NCBI GenBank assembly: GCA_040882465.1
Contig: JBBEBG010000029.1
Location: 1-64,000 of the forward strand
Direction: 5' to 3'
Origin: Gemmatimonadota bacterium
GTDB lineage: Bacteria > Gemmatimonadota > Gemmatimonadetes > Longimicrobiales > Gaopeijiaceae
DNA: 64,000 nucleotides
The notes beneath the pieces were generated by a model. The model worked only from the letters and a program-made list of their open reading frames with translations, had not been told where the DNA came from and did no database searches. The position numbers and the translations under genes are program-made. Below are positions 49,401 to 57,663 of this stretch, piece by piece. Every line of letters begins with the position of its first letter. Within the stretch, counting starts at the first letter, position 1.

Positions 49401-50459
49401 TTGCCTGTCGGTCGCGGTGACGATCACCTGGACCATTTCCGCGCCGATGAGTGCGTTCGCTTTGAGGAAGCGGGTGAGCGTGGTGTCCGCTGAAGCCTGG
49501 ACGAGGTTGATGTTCCAAGGATTGTAGCGGTCGATGACCTCGAAGGTCCCGAGATCCGGGTCGCCTCGGAAGGCGACGCCTTCGATCCTCACCAGCGACA
49601 CCTTGTCGTTGTCGGTGACCCGCACGCGCACCAGAACCGAGTCGGCCTCGGCCACCTGGAGGCCCGGCGCCGGAAGCTGGATGTCCACGACCGGGTCCTC
49701 TTCGTCAATGAAGATGACCTCGATCGAGTCGGCTTCCATCCCCATCCCGAAATTCCCCTCGAGGTCCCACGCAAAGGGATTCAGCGCATAGTCGCCAAGG
49801 GGGAAATCAATGGGGACATCGAAGGTGAATTGGGCCACGTTCACGAGGCCGCCGATCAGGACGGAGTCCCGCGCCACCTGCTGCTGCGCCGGCGAGAGCA
49901 TCTGATAGCCGATCGCCCGCAACCCGATGTTATCCTCCCCCTGCACTTCGATGTCGAAGCTCTTTCCCTGTCCGACGACCCCCTGTCCGACCGCGAGTGT
50001 CGTGGTCGGCGGCGTCGTATCAATGGCCCGGACCGTGTCCACGCTCGGAAGGCTTCGGTTTCCCTGGGCGTCGTACGCGATCGCGGTGACCACGACGAGG
50101 GTGTCCGTAATCGGTTTTGGAATCTCGAAGTCCGTCCCGGCCGAGAAGTCCGTTTCGTTGTTCTGCGACATCTGGACGCGCCGGAAAGCGAACTCGCCTC
50201 CGGTCGCGGTCAGGACGATCGAGTCCACCCGCACGAGTGCCACGGCTCGGGTTTCAACGGACAGGAGCCCGCCCGACATCACGGAGGGCGGGAGGAGGAA
50301 GTTGATGATCTGCGGACCGATGCCGACGCCCGGCCCGAAGAGGTTCTGGCCTTCGCACCCCCATGCGGCAAGCGCGACAAGAGCGCCCGTTACGGGGGCT
50401 CTCCAGCGTCTCCGCCGCCGAGCGGCGCGTGCCAAGGGGCCAATCATCGGAGTCGTCAC
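46422..50459 (-). CDS. Large repeat lipoprotein of the pil operon
   Basis: A 1345-residue protein that I do not recognise as a named family. A long Arg-rich start precedes a hydrophobic segment and a lipobox (LAAWGC, C35), so it is probably an outer-membrane lipoprotein. Residues about 60-710 are a row of Ig-like beta-sandwich modules. Three neighbouring modules share a core RGDPDLGT (298-305), RGDPDLLA (419-426) and RGDRDLGT (537-544), spaced 121 and 118 residues apart. From about 870 on, the sequence looks like a beta-propeller or strand-repeat domain with alternating Gly/Asp turns. GTG start, 1 bp after the pilQ stop, so it is coupled to pilQ and may act at the pilus exit or as a surface adhesin. 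Confidence 0.75.
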   Translation of the reverse strand: MTTPMIGPLARAARRRRRWRAPVTGALVALAAWGCEGQNLFGPGVGIGPQIINFLLPPSVMSGGLLSVETRAVALVRVDSIVLTATGGEFAFRRVQMSQNNETDFSAGTDFEIPKPITDTLVVVTAIAYDAQGNRSLPSVDTVRAIDTTPPTTTLAVGQGVVGQGKSFDIEVQGEDNIGLRAIGYQMLSPAQQQVARDSVLIGGLVNVAQFTFDVPIDFPLGDYALNPFAWDLEGNFGMGMEADSIEVIFIDEEDPVVDIQLPAPGLQVAEADSVLVRVRVTDNDKVSLVRIEGVAFRGDPDLGTFEVIDRYNPWNINLVQASADTTLTRFLKANALIGAEMVQVIVTATDRQDNVSADTVSIQILADESPPVVVINAPGTGAIFNIGDSISLLATVSDPNGFVKSGVVSVRFQGISLRGDPDLLAEEEIVRFQPREVQLDPPRILPQQILRLMIPVPDTTEEAVHFIVTATDARGNVAADTITVTLTATEELAPSIQILNPTVDSGSSLTDSIFVRARIQHPIGVARVIFSGVAHRGDRDLGTHQEVLRYAPKVVDFSSPLPMDTIIARFLQPLGTVSESVYIRVVAEDAFGVVGRDSVLITMGGPSVQLPDLVDGQSISAGQALPIRVTATDPAGVNLVRVEISGADTATLEDFVLAGQNPNAIDLTFDYTIPALASGPLTIRATARNTNGIFGTAPLVTLNVISGGGGVDGIAPEVRILIEPQGAVGDPNRIEVTDSIRVSVTARDNAGGSGVQRTGYTVRVVRRDNQADTLWLADTISTGGGVGGTVTRVFRLRALEDFVDSLGDPFYDPVNRPDTLDLDFFGWSMDAMGNCAAAVSSTLFQRLGCATVTDGGDDFTVATGETGQHVVLALVSGETVRLPAGGSIADAAIHAPEGLLILSNISLGHLEVFDLATRTYESPILVGSDPWGLAPGLIDENLLFVANSGGTNISRVDVGGRMELNRISTPNTLLWDVQESVNQGQVNFTAIPFDFSDRPQFVAEDVAGRLVYSTRPTGAAPDGTIRLVDFGVGPTPEVLLFTGHGRTTPSDGWRALGNVDRAFTEPGGIFLRTHQPGTPATEFTTAVYTGVCPTDGTCGAFAELLGDVSTAVPADPLFWPVGFQGRWDIESVGLTDTTFIARSGDGSVVAIGEGATATTGRIFLWRAADESITDAITVVDLVGNAAERVLGVAMNQDGTMGVGRGLFGVYFFDRDLRLIGSPAISAGGGGVALHPTHTGEGLATPANRAYAFVPVGNNRVEIYDTRNYFRSGHVHIRDTIVGPVRSTLPFPGDNAGLTCGTDGSGAVILAGSDDACVAVKLYGVGSQGGVVVINVTKADILRGP

Positions 50460-50460
50460 G

Positions 50461-52266
50461 TCAGCGACTGATCTCGGGAGTGACCAGGATCAGGAGGTCC
50501 CGCTGGATCGTCTGTTCCCGGGACAGTCGGAAAAATCGCCCGATGAGGGGAAGGTCCTGAAGAAGGGGGATCCCTGCCCGCGACTGCGTCAGCTCGGTGA
50601 CAGTGAGGCCGCCGATGACCACGGTTTCGCCGTCCGGGACCAGAACCTGCGTGTCCACGGACTGTGTGTTGAAGATGAAGCCGATGTCGGCGTTCGGAGA
50701 GATCTCTAGGCCCGACCTTTCCGCGCGGACATCCATCCAGATGAGATCTCCGGCCGTCACGTGCGGCGTCACCTCGAGGATGATCCCGGTCTCCTCGATC
50801 TGGACCGTGGCCTGCGGGAACTGCGCGCCCGCCTGTTGGCCGCCACCAGCCGCTCCCGCGTCCACGACGCGGATCGGGGTGCGTTCGCCAACCACGATTC
50901 GTCCGAGACGATTGTCGAGAACGCGCGTGGACTGCGCGGACTGGACGTCGCTCAGATTGACCGACTGCAGTGCTTCCACGAAGGAGATCAGGGTATGGCG
51001 CCCCATGATCAGCGAGGTGAGGAGTTGGAGCGCCGGCCCGGTGACCCGCTGGTTCGCGTTCCCGAGCGCCGCGATCGAATTCCCTCCGAGGGCGACGACG
51101 TTCGTCCCGACCCCGACTACCTCTCCATCCTCGGGATCAACGCTGATCTGACCATCTCCGTTTACGTCGATCCCTCCCGGCGTGAGTTGATTGAGCTGGT
51201 TCCCCTGCGAGTCCTTGAGATCGTAGGTGATGCCGAACTCCTGCAGGTCCGTCCGGTTCACGAAGAAAATCTTCGCCGAGATCATCACTTCGGGAGTCCG
51301 CAGATCGAGCCCGTTCACAAGCTGTTCGACGGAGGCCATGACCCGCGGGATGTCGGTCACCACCAGCTGATTGGTGGATGTGCTGACGGCGACGCTGCCA
51401 CGCTCGCTCAGGAGAGTCTCGATCGAAGTCTGGAGCTCGGATGCAGTCGCGTAGTTGACGCGGAACGTGCGGGTCACAACCTGCTCGACCTCTTCGCGAC
51501 TCTGAAGCGCGGAGAGTTGATCCACCAAAATGATCCCCGACGCCAGCTCTTCGGCCGCGAGCCCCTGGGACTCGAGGATCGCCTGGAGCGCGATGTCCCA
51601 GGGCTGGCCGCGAATATCCAGGTTGACGGTCCCCGTGACCCCCGCGCCCGGCACGATCGAACGATTCGAGAATTCCGCGAAGTCGAAGAGGACTTCGAGG
51701 ATGGGAGTGTTCACGTAAGTGACCGAAATCGGGTCCACGAACTGCTGCGGCGCCAGGCCGCTCCAGCGCGGGCGGCTGGCCGTCGCCGCGGCCGCCGCGG
51801 GCGTGAGCAATGCAGAGGCGACACCGGTCGAGGCAGGGGACGAAACCGAGGTCGCGGAAGCCCAAGGCTCAAAGTCTCCCCAGGGGTTTTCGAGGGAGAT
51901 ACGGACGTAGCCGTCCCCCGACGAGAGCGAGTACCCGACCGGTCCCAGGACTTCGAGTACGATCCGGACGATGTCGTCCGAATACTGGCTTGCGCGAATC
52001 GTCTGCACGCCGCCCCGCCCGAGATTCTCGAAGCTCTCTCGGGGAAGGAGAAAGCGCGCGTTGATGAGGTCCACCACGATTCGATGGGGGCCCTCCATCA
52101 TGAAGTCGCGCGTCTCCACGCCTCCGGCGACCGCGATGACCACCTCGGTCTTCTGGGCCGACGGAAGGATCTGTAATCCGGTCACGTCTCCGGCGGCGGT
52201 GCCGTCCGCTCTGACGCCAGTCGCCATCAGGAGTGCGACGGTCCAAGTTGCCCATACCGAAGTCAT
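50461..52266 (-). CDS. pilQ: Type IV pilus secretin PilQ
   Basis: About 601 residues. It forms the outer-membrane gate for the pilus. A signal peptide is followed by an AMIN domain (about 30-120, GGVETRDFMMEGPHRIVVDLINARF), an STN domain (about 185-250), a secretin N domain and the C-terminal secretin barrel, with the signature PLLQDLPLIGRFFR and the ending DLLILVTPEISR. I start at the ATG at 52264-52266: GGAGG lies six bases upstream and the codon overlaps the pilP stop as ATGA. Confidence 0.95.
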   Translation of the reverse strand: MTSVWATWTVALLMATGVRADGTAAGDVTGLQILPSAQKTEVVIAVAGGVETRDFMMEGPHRIVVDLINARFLLPRESFENLGRGGVQTIRASQYSDDIVRIVLEVLGPVGYSLSSGDGYVRISLENPWGDFEPWASATSVSSPASTGVASALLTPAAAAATASRPRWSGLAPQQFVDPISVTYVNTPILEVLFDFAEFSNRSIVPGAGVTGTVNLDIRGQPWDIALQAILESQGLAAEELASGIILVDQLSALQSREEVEQVVTRTFRVNYATASELQTSIETLLSERGSVAVSTSTNQLVVTDIPRVMASVEQLVNGLDLRTPEVMISAKIFFVNRTDLQEFGITYDLKDSQGNQLNQLTPGGIDVNGDGQISVDPEDGEVVGVGTNVVALGGNSIAALGNANQRVTGPALQLLTSLIMGRHTLISFVEALQSVNLSDVQSAQSTRVLDNRLGRIVVGERTPIRVVDAGAAGGGQQAGAQFPQATVQIEETGIILEVTPHVTAGDLIWMDVRAERSGLEISPNADIGFIFNTQSVDTQVLVPDGETVVIGGLTVTELTQSRAGIPLLQDLPLIGRFFRLSREQTIQRDLLILVTPEISR

Positions 52267-52883
52267 GACCACCCTCCGTTACCGTTCAAGGCGGTGTGCG
52301 CGTGCGCCCCATCGGGAGCGGCGTTCTCCACGGAGCCACCCGCCGGGGCTTGCTCGGGGGCAGGTCGGTCCTGGGCATCCTGCACGGCCGCGATGGCCGG
52401 ATCGGGCGTGCTAAAGTTCCGCCTGAGCTCCAACATGCGCGTTTCCCTCAACCCGAACTCCACGACTTCCAGGAGAACCATTTGGTCGCGGATCTCCAGA
52501 AGCCTGATGTCGCCGAGGATGTCACCGACCCTGAGGCGATAGGTTCGCTCCGGGGCACCGCCCTGCTGAGTGCCTGGTTGCCGCGCTCCCACGAGGGCGA
52601 TGGATGAAGCCGGATTCGAAGAGATGATCCGGCCCATGAGCACCAGATCCTCGAAGCGCGGACCCACCGAAGCCGCCCCGGTGAGAGGACGAAATGGATT
52701 CCTCCGGTCGTAACCCGGATAGCTGAAGACTTCACGGTCGTACACGAGCTCGATCGTATCCGCGGGGACGTCTAGCGGAGTTCCTCCCGGAGACGTTTGC
52801 TGCTGCGCGAAGATCGGGTCCCCGTTCAGGGTCCCGCCTGCCAGGAGCGCCGCGGTTGCCATGGCTTTCAGTCCCCCACTCAT
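52263..52883 (-). CDS. pilP: PilP-like pilus assembly protein
   Basis: A 206-residue protein with a short signal-like hydrophobic segment (about 6-26) and no clear lipobox. The central HR-type domain (about 55-150, GYDRRNPFRPL ... RVGDILGDIRLLEIRD) resembles PilP/GspC HR domains, which link the inner-membrane platform to the secretin. Low similarity is usual for this family, so the call leans on position between pilO and pilQ. It overlaps pilO and pilQ by 4 bp. Confidence 0.8.
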   Translation of the reverse strand: MSGGLKAMATAALLAGGTLNGDPIFAQQQTSPGGTPLDVPADTIELVYDREVFSYPGYDRRNPFRPLTGAASVGPRFEDLVLMGRIISSNPASSIALVGARQPGTQQGGAPERTYRLRVGDILGDIRLLEIRDQMVLLEVVEFGLRETRMLELRRNFSTPDPAIAAVQDAQDRPAPEQAPAGGSVENAAPDGAHAHTALNGNGGWS

Positions 52884-53494
52884 TCGTTGACCCTCCCGAC
52901 GTCCGCGGGGACGGCAGCCACGCCGGCGGCGCCAGGGAGGACGTACGTGAGGACGCGGAAGCGCGCGGTGACGGGAGCCACCATCGTTTCTTGGGGAGGT
53001 GTACCGGTGTAAGGCTCCACGTCCAGCCCAATCGGCGTGATGATTCGTGAAAGGGAGGCGATGGAAGCCAGAAACCGGCCGACGGGATGGAAGTCCCCCA
53101 CCACGGCGACCTCGTAGCTCTGCTCCGTATAGAACTCGCCCGCTTCGCTGGGACCTGGATTCAGCGCCCCCATCTCTACTCCCACGCGCCGCGCCTCGAG
53201 CACGATGCTGTTCAGGAGCGCGGGCACTTCGTCATTTTGGGGGATGAGTTCCTCGAGCCGCCGGACGTGCCGCTCGTAGATCACGAGATCGTCTTCGAGA
53301 TCGGCGCTTCGGGCCTCCACCACACGCGCCTGCCGATTGCGGTTCTCGAGGCCGTCCAGCCGGGCCTGAAGCGAGTCTATCCCGTCGAGCTGGGGCGTGT
53401 ACCAATACTCGTAGAATCCATAACCGACGGAGATCGCCGCGATGATGATGATCAGCGCGATCTGATGGTTCCTCTCCTTGGGGAGGAGTGACAT
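52880..53494 (-). CDS. pilO: PilO-like pilus alignment protein
   Basis: A 204-residue protein with one N-terminal membrane helix (about 12-27), a coiled coil (about 35-90; LQARLDGLENRNRQARVVEA) and a C-terminal ferredoxin-like domain (about 105-190). This layout is typical of PilO. It pairs with PilN in the inner-membrane platform. It is 3 bp after pilN and overlaps pilP by 4 bp. Confidence 0.85.
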   Translation of the reverse strand: MSLLPKERNHQIALIIIIAAISVGYGFYEYWYTPQLDGIDSLQARLDGLENRNRQARVVEARSADLEDDLVIYERHVRRLEELIPQNDEVPALLNSIVLEARRVGVEMGALNPGPSEAGEFYTEQSYEVAVVGDFHPVGRFLASIASLSRIITPIGLDVEPYTGTPPQETMVAPVTARFRVLTYVLPGAAGVAAVPADVGRVNE

Positions 53495-53497
53495 CGC

Positions 53498-54193
53498 TCA
53501 GTCCCCCTGCACGCCGGGCGGAACCACCGATGGCCCGAAGAGGGGAATGAGCTCGATCACTTCCGGGGGAGGTTCGCGGCTGAACCCTTCGAGAGTAAAC
53601 GAGTAGACGAACTGGCTGGTCCCGGGTCCGGTCGGAACGGAGACCTGCTCGGAGGAGATGAGCGACACGCGTTCGATGAAGGGCGACGCCTCGAGGTTCT
53701 CCATCAGCGTCGTGAGCCCGAAGTAGGTTCCCGACTGTCCTTCCAGTCGGAAGAGGACTTCCGCTCCCCCCCCGGTCACCTCCGTCATGCGGGTAAGCCA
53801 GGTGTAGTCCGGGAGCGCTCGCCCGACCTCGTCCATCAGGTGAGGCCAAAGATATCGCGCGTCGTCGATGTCCTGAATCACGGCAACCCGCCGCGCGATC
53901 GTGTCGCGGCGAGCTTGAAGCACTCCAGTCCGGCGAATGATCTCGGAAAATCGCGCGGAATCCGCCTGCTGGAGCTCAATCTGAACTTGGAGCTCTTCGG
54001 CGACGCCGATGACCCCCAGGAAGAGCCAGGCGGCGCCCCCGAGGACTCCGATCACGGCGATTCCCGCCGCCATGGACCAGCGGCCCATCCTGGGCGCCTT
54101 CCCCCCACCCCCGAACTTGGGAAGCGAGAAAGAAAACTTGGGCCCGCGAGAGGATTTCCTCCGGGCGCCGGGCCTGAGGTCTACCTCGATCAC
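53498..54193 (-). CDS. pilN: PilN-like pilus alignment protein
   Basis: About 231 residues. I start at the GTG at 54191-54193 (GGAGGA five bases upstream), because it gives MIEVDLRPG, close to the cytoplasmic PilN motif that binds PilM (family I-N-L-L-P). The longer frame upstream runs antisense-like through pilM. One membrane helix (about 41-65) and a coiled coil follow, then a ferredoxin-like domain. It forms the PilMNO platform with its neighbours. Confidence 0.85.
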   Translation of the reverse strand: MIEVDLRPGARRKSSRGPKFSFSLPKFGGGGKAPRMGRWSMAAGIAVIGVLGGAAWLFLGVIGVAEELQVQIELQQADSARFSEIIRRTGVLQARRDTIARRVAVIQDIDDARYLWPHLMDEVGRALPDYTWLTRMTEVTGGGAEVLFRLEGQSGTYFGLTTLMENLEASPFIERVSLISSEQVSVPTGPGTSQFVYSFTLEGFSREPPPEVIELIPLFGPSVVPPGVQGD

Positions 54194-54212
54194 CCGATCC
54201 TCCGCATCTCGG

Positions 54213-55250
54213 TCATGGAGCGCGGAGCGCCAGACCCAGGGGGAGAAGGAGCATCGGACCCACCTCGTCGAGGACCAGGTTGGTCGGCGTCCCAGCGCGG
54301 ACGGGGATCCTCTCGAATGGATTGACGAGGATCGTCTCGACGGCGAGGCGCCCCCCAATCGCTTCGGCGAGCCCGGAGATCCGCGCTCCGCCGCCCGAGA
54401 GGTAGATGCGGCCGAGCCCGGCTCCCGAGTCCCGCGTGGTCAAGAAGGCGGCAGCCCGTTCGACACCCACGGCAACTTCGTCGGCGCTGCCGCGGACAAA
54501 AGCCATGATGTCCTGTGGGCGCACCTTAGCCTGGAGGAGCTCGTCGGCCGCTTCGGCTGTGAGGCCCCGCTCTCTCTGCAGATCCTCACGCATTTTCCGG
54601 GAGCCGAAGGGAATGTCGCGCGTGAGGATCGGACTCCCGTCCTCGAGAATGTTCACGTTCGTCATCTCGTGTCCGACATTCACGAGCGCAACGATCCCCT
54701 GCATCCCCTCGGGATAATTTCGCTCGAACGCGTTATGAAGCGCGAAAGCGTCCACGTCGATGAGACGAGGCGACAGCCCCGCCTCGGCGAGGAGCGCGAC
54801 CTTGTTTTCCACGAGCTCCCTTTTCGCCGCGACCAGCAGAACCTGCATCTGAAGGCCGTCCGAATCCGGATCCAGAATCTCGAAGTCGAGCTCCACGCTG
54901 TTGATGTCGAAGGGCACATGCTGCTCGGCTTCCCAACGGATCACCTCGCGTGCGTCCGACTCCTTCATCCGGTCCATCTCGATCTTCTTGATGATCACGT
55001 CGTGGCCGCCGACCGCGGTCACGACCTCCTTCTTCTTGAGGCCGGACTCGGCGACGAGCTCCCTTACGGTTTCGGATACCAGTCCAGGATCCATGATTTC
55101 CCCCTCCACGATGGCGTCGGGGAGGAGGGGTCTCATTGCGATCCGAACCACTTCCGGATAGTCCCCGGAGTGGTCCACCTCGACGAGCTTCACGAAACCG
55201 CTCCCTATGTCGAGGCCGATCGAGGTCTTTTTTTGTCCGAATAGGCCCAT
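54213..55250 (-). CDS. pilM: Type IV pilus assembly ATPase PilM
   Basis: A 345-residue actin-like cytoplasmic protein. It begins SIGLDIGSGFVKLVEVDH, the phosphate-1 loop, and has the internal motifs ALVNVGHEMTNVNI and LSGGGARISGLAEAIGG. It binds the N-terminal tail of PilN. It is the first gene of the pilMNOPQ operon, with a promoter at 55301-55330. Confidence 0.94.
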   Translation of the reverse strand: MGLFGQKKTSIGLDIGSGFVKLVEVDHSGDYPEVVRIAMRPLLPDAIVEGEIMDPGLVSETVRELVAESGLKKKEVVTAVGGHDVIIKKIEMDRMKESDAREVIRWEAEQHVPFDINSVELDFEILDPDSDGLQMQVLLVAAKRELVENKVALLAEAGLSPRLIDVDAFALHNAFERNYPEGMQGIVALVNVGHEMTNVNILEDGSPILTRDIPFGSRKMREDLQRERGLTAEAADELLQAKVRPQDIMAFVRGSADEVAVGVERAAAFLTTRDSGAGLGRIYLSGGGARISGLAEAIGGRLAVETILVNPFERIPVRAGTPTNLVLDEVGPMLLLPLGLALRAP

Positions 55251-55300
55251 CGAAGTCTATGCCGCCTTAGAGTAAACAGATTTTTCCCTTAGGCGATAAC

Positions 55301-55330
55301 AGGTTACCACCCGTCATCGAATGTTGTCAA
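55301..55330 (-). promoter_or_regulatory. Sigma-70-like promoter of the pilMNOPQ operon
   Basis: On the minus strand TTGACA (55325-55330) is perfect and TAACCT (55301-55306) follows after 18 bp. It gives a leader of about 45 nt before pilM and follows the end of the minor pilin operon. Confidence 0.6.
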
Positions 55331-55384
55331 GCAAGTAATTCCGCAAGCCCTCGGGGTTCCTGTACCTCCGTGAACTGTTTTTGC

Positions 55385-56623
55385 TCAGAACGATGCCCCC
55401 GTGATGTCGACCCACCCGCGTTCCGCGAGCGGGGCCAGCCGATTGAGTGCCGAGTTGTTCATGACCGCCCGCTGGACCGCGCATCGGGAATTGCGAACGA
55501 TGGAGGACCCGACGAAGGACTGCTCCCCGCCCGCGAGCGTGTCCCCAAGAATGGCCAGGTTGGCGGACATGACACCGCCCGACACGCGCGGGGCGTCCTG
55601 CCCCGAGCCCTGGACGCCGAACTCCCCCTGCACGATGATGATTCCGTAGTAGTGGAACGAACCTCTGAGGTCCAAGTCGCCATCGACGAGCAGGATTCCT
55701 TGCCCCCGCCCGTTGGACTGGAGATTTGCGTTCCCGTTGATGTAGACGATCGGGAAGTAGCTCCCACAGGCTCCGGACGGGTCGTTGGGATCCCCCCAGT
55801 TCATGGGGTCCGCGTAGTTGCATGCCCCTGAACCCGTGAGAGACGGGGTCATCCCGTTGTGGCTTCCGCCCGGAAGGGTGATGGTCGCCATCGCCGCGAG
55901 GTCTTCCCAAGTCGTGTCGCCGAACTGCTGGAAGCTCTCCGCGTTCAGATTCGGATCCTCGACGTGTGCCTCCGGGGACCCGCTCACTACCGCGTTTCCC
56001 TGGGTCGTCACGGTCCGCGGGGGTGTGGCGACGTCGGTGACCACCGCGGGGAGATCCTCCAGGGGACTCGGGCACAGATCCGCGCCCCAGCCCGCGGGAT
56101 TTTGATCCTCTCCGCGGATCTGCGCGGATCCGCGAACGGTCACGTCGCCCCGCGTCACGAGCGCCGCCGGGGGCGCGAGATCCACCGAGAGGACTCGCGC
56201 GAGAATGCCGAGCGTACGGCTGGCCTCAGCGCCCATGGGAGCCGGAACGGTGCCCGTCGTAATCACGAAGAAGAGCCGATCGTCCACCTTTCGGACCTCC
56301 GCCTCCCAAGCACCCTGCGGAGAGGATCCATTGATCGTCTCGGTATTTCCCCAAACGGTAAGCGTGCTCGCTCCAGGGTTGTACGTACCGAGAACGGTGT
56401 TCATGCCGTTCTCCGCGACGTAGAAGGCCTGAGAGCCGCGTTCCGTCGCCTGCCCGATGCGTGATTCCTGGGTCGCGAGAACGATCCCCCCGGTCACCAA
56501 CACACCAACCACGACGAGGGCGAACACGGCCGCGGGCAGTGCGAAGCCCCGCGATGTAGCGCATGGCCGCGCGACACCTGCCACTCCCCTGGACACAAAT
56601 TCACACCTCAGTGACTCGCTCAT
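55385..56623 (-). CDS. PilX-like pilus assembly protein with a beta-repeat domain
   Basis: About 412 residues. I start at the ATG at 56621-56623 (AGAGG eight bases upstream); a GTG at 56656 is possible. A class III-like N-terminal segment (SRGFALPAAVFALVVVGVLVTGG) fits PilX-type minor pilins, though position +5 is not Glu. From about residue 155 the sequence becomes a row of short beta turns (TRGDVTVRGSAQIRG and later INGNANLQSNG, LLVDGDLDLRGSFH), like a beta-solenoid. This is larger than usual PilX. It is the last of four minor pilin genes. Confidence 0.7.
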   Translation of the reverse strand: MSESLRCEFVSRGVAGVARPCATSRGFALPAAVFALVVVGVLVTGGIVLATQESRIGQATERGSQAFYVAENGMNTVLGTYNPGASTLTVWGNTETINGSSPQGAWEAEVRKVDDRLFFVITTGTVPAPMGAEASRTLGILARVLSVDLAPPAALVTRGDVTVRGSAQIRGEDQNPAGWGADLCPSPLEDLPAVVTDVATPPRTVTTQGNAVVSGSPEAHVEDPNLNAESFQQFGDTTWEDLAAMATITLPGGSHNGMTPSLTGSGACNYADPMNWGDPNDPSGACGSYFPIVYINGNANLQSNGRGQGILLVDGDLDLRGSFHYYGIIIVQGEFGVQGSGQDAPRVSGGVMSANLAILGDTLAGGEQSFVGSSIVRNSRCAVQRAVMNNSALNRLAPLAERGWVDITGASF

Positions 56624-56670
56624 CTTGAAGACCTCTTCTCTTGTAAGTTCTTTCACTGTTGTCGTTTTCG

Positions 56671-57663
56671 TCAGTTTCTGAGCTGCACGGAGGTGGTCAG
56701 GCTGTCCCCGATCGCCCCGCCGCTCTCCGTCGTGGCGAGCGAGGCTGTCCTGAGTTCGAGAGTGACGATTCGAACCTGCGCCGGGGTCGCGGCTGGATCT
56801 CCGTCCTCATCGAAGTAGTCGAAGCGGAGTCCGTCTTCATCGCGGAGCGGCCCCACCAGCCGTGCGACCGAGCCCCCTGCGACCCGTACGAGGTACAGTT
56901 CCCCCGAGAATTCCTCCACCGTGTACTCGATTTCTTCCCAGGATCTCAGCGGCGCCCCCTGACGGATCCAAGTCCAGTCCGTGGCGTCGAAGCCAGTCAC
57001 GGTGAGGTTCTGGGCCGGATGGTTGTCGGCCCCGCACGTCTGTTCATCCTCGGCATCCTGAATCGTCGTCTCGAGCCAGGCGTCGTCCGCCGCCGTTTCG
57101 GGATCGAGATCGGCGAAGACGTAGAGCGATTCGCCCTCCAGGAAGGGACGGGTCATGACCGCCGCTCTCAGGACTGGCGTGGTCACGGATCCGACCACAC
57201 AGACGAGGCCGTGGGCGCGGAGGGCGCGAAAGGACACCCGGTCTTCCTCGATGACGAGAAGATCTCCACCGGCCGCACTCACTTCCCTCAGCTCCTGCGT
57301 GAGCAGGTCGATTCCGGCACGCACCGTCTGGTGTCCCGCGACCTGTTCACTCTGGACGACCGACACCCGCTGGTTCGTCACCAGGACCCGATAAACGGCG
57401 CCCATGAGCACGCTTGCGATGAGGGCCGAAACGATGAGTTCCACGATCGTGAACCCAGCCGTCCCGCCCGGTCTTGCCGAGCGACCAGCATTACGGCTGG
57501 CTCTGCGAGCCCACAGGCGAGCTAACCCAGCCGTCCCACCCGGTATCGAAGAGCGACCAGAAATGCGGGTGGCTCCGCGAGACGACAGGCGAGCTAATCC
57601 AGGCGTCTCATCCGTTCGGAGGGCGGGCACCGCTTCCCGGAACTGACCGCTCGTTACGCTCAT
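56671..57663 (-). CDS. PilW-like minor prepilin with a 70-residue repeat leader
   Basis: A 330-residue protein. The prepilin site is G70-F71-T-I-V-E75, with the Glu at +5, then a hydrophobic helix. The leader of 70 residues is very long for a prepilin (usually 6-30), and residues 22-45 and 46-69 are two copies of a 24-residue unit, GLARL...RPGGTA-like. The mature part is like PilW/ComGF-type pilins. It overlaps the pilV-like gene by 4 bp (ATGA). No good internal start is seen, so the long leader seems real; a shorter start cannot be excluded. Confidence 0.72.
   Translation of the reverse strand: MSVTSGQFREAVPALRTDETPGLARLSSRGATRISGRSSIPGGTAGLARLWARRASRNAGRSARPGGTAGFTIVELIVSALIASVLMGAVYRVLVTNQRVSVVQSEQVAGHQTVRAGIDLLTQELREVSAAGGDLLVIEEDRVSFRALRAHGLVCVVGSVTTPVLRAAVMTRPFLEGESLYVFADLDPETAADDAWLETTIQDAEDEQTCGADNHPAQNLTVTGFDATDWTWIRQGAPLRSWEEIEYTVEEFSGELYLVRVAGGSVARLVGPLRDEDGLRFDYFDEDGDPAATPAQVRIVTLELRTASLATTESGGAIGDSLTTSVQLRN
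57457..57600 (-). repeat. Two 72-bp tandem repeats in the PilW-like leader
   Basis: Units 57529-57600 and 57457-57528 agree at 59 of 72 bases by my alignment, and a weaker partial copy starts at 57601. The length is a multiple of three, so the frame is kept. The end of each unit lines up with the cleavage-site glycine. Confidence 0.85.

Noticed and set aside
57457-57600. CRISPR-like array
   Set aside because: Two or three contiguous 72-bp copies with no spacers, in frame within a gene.
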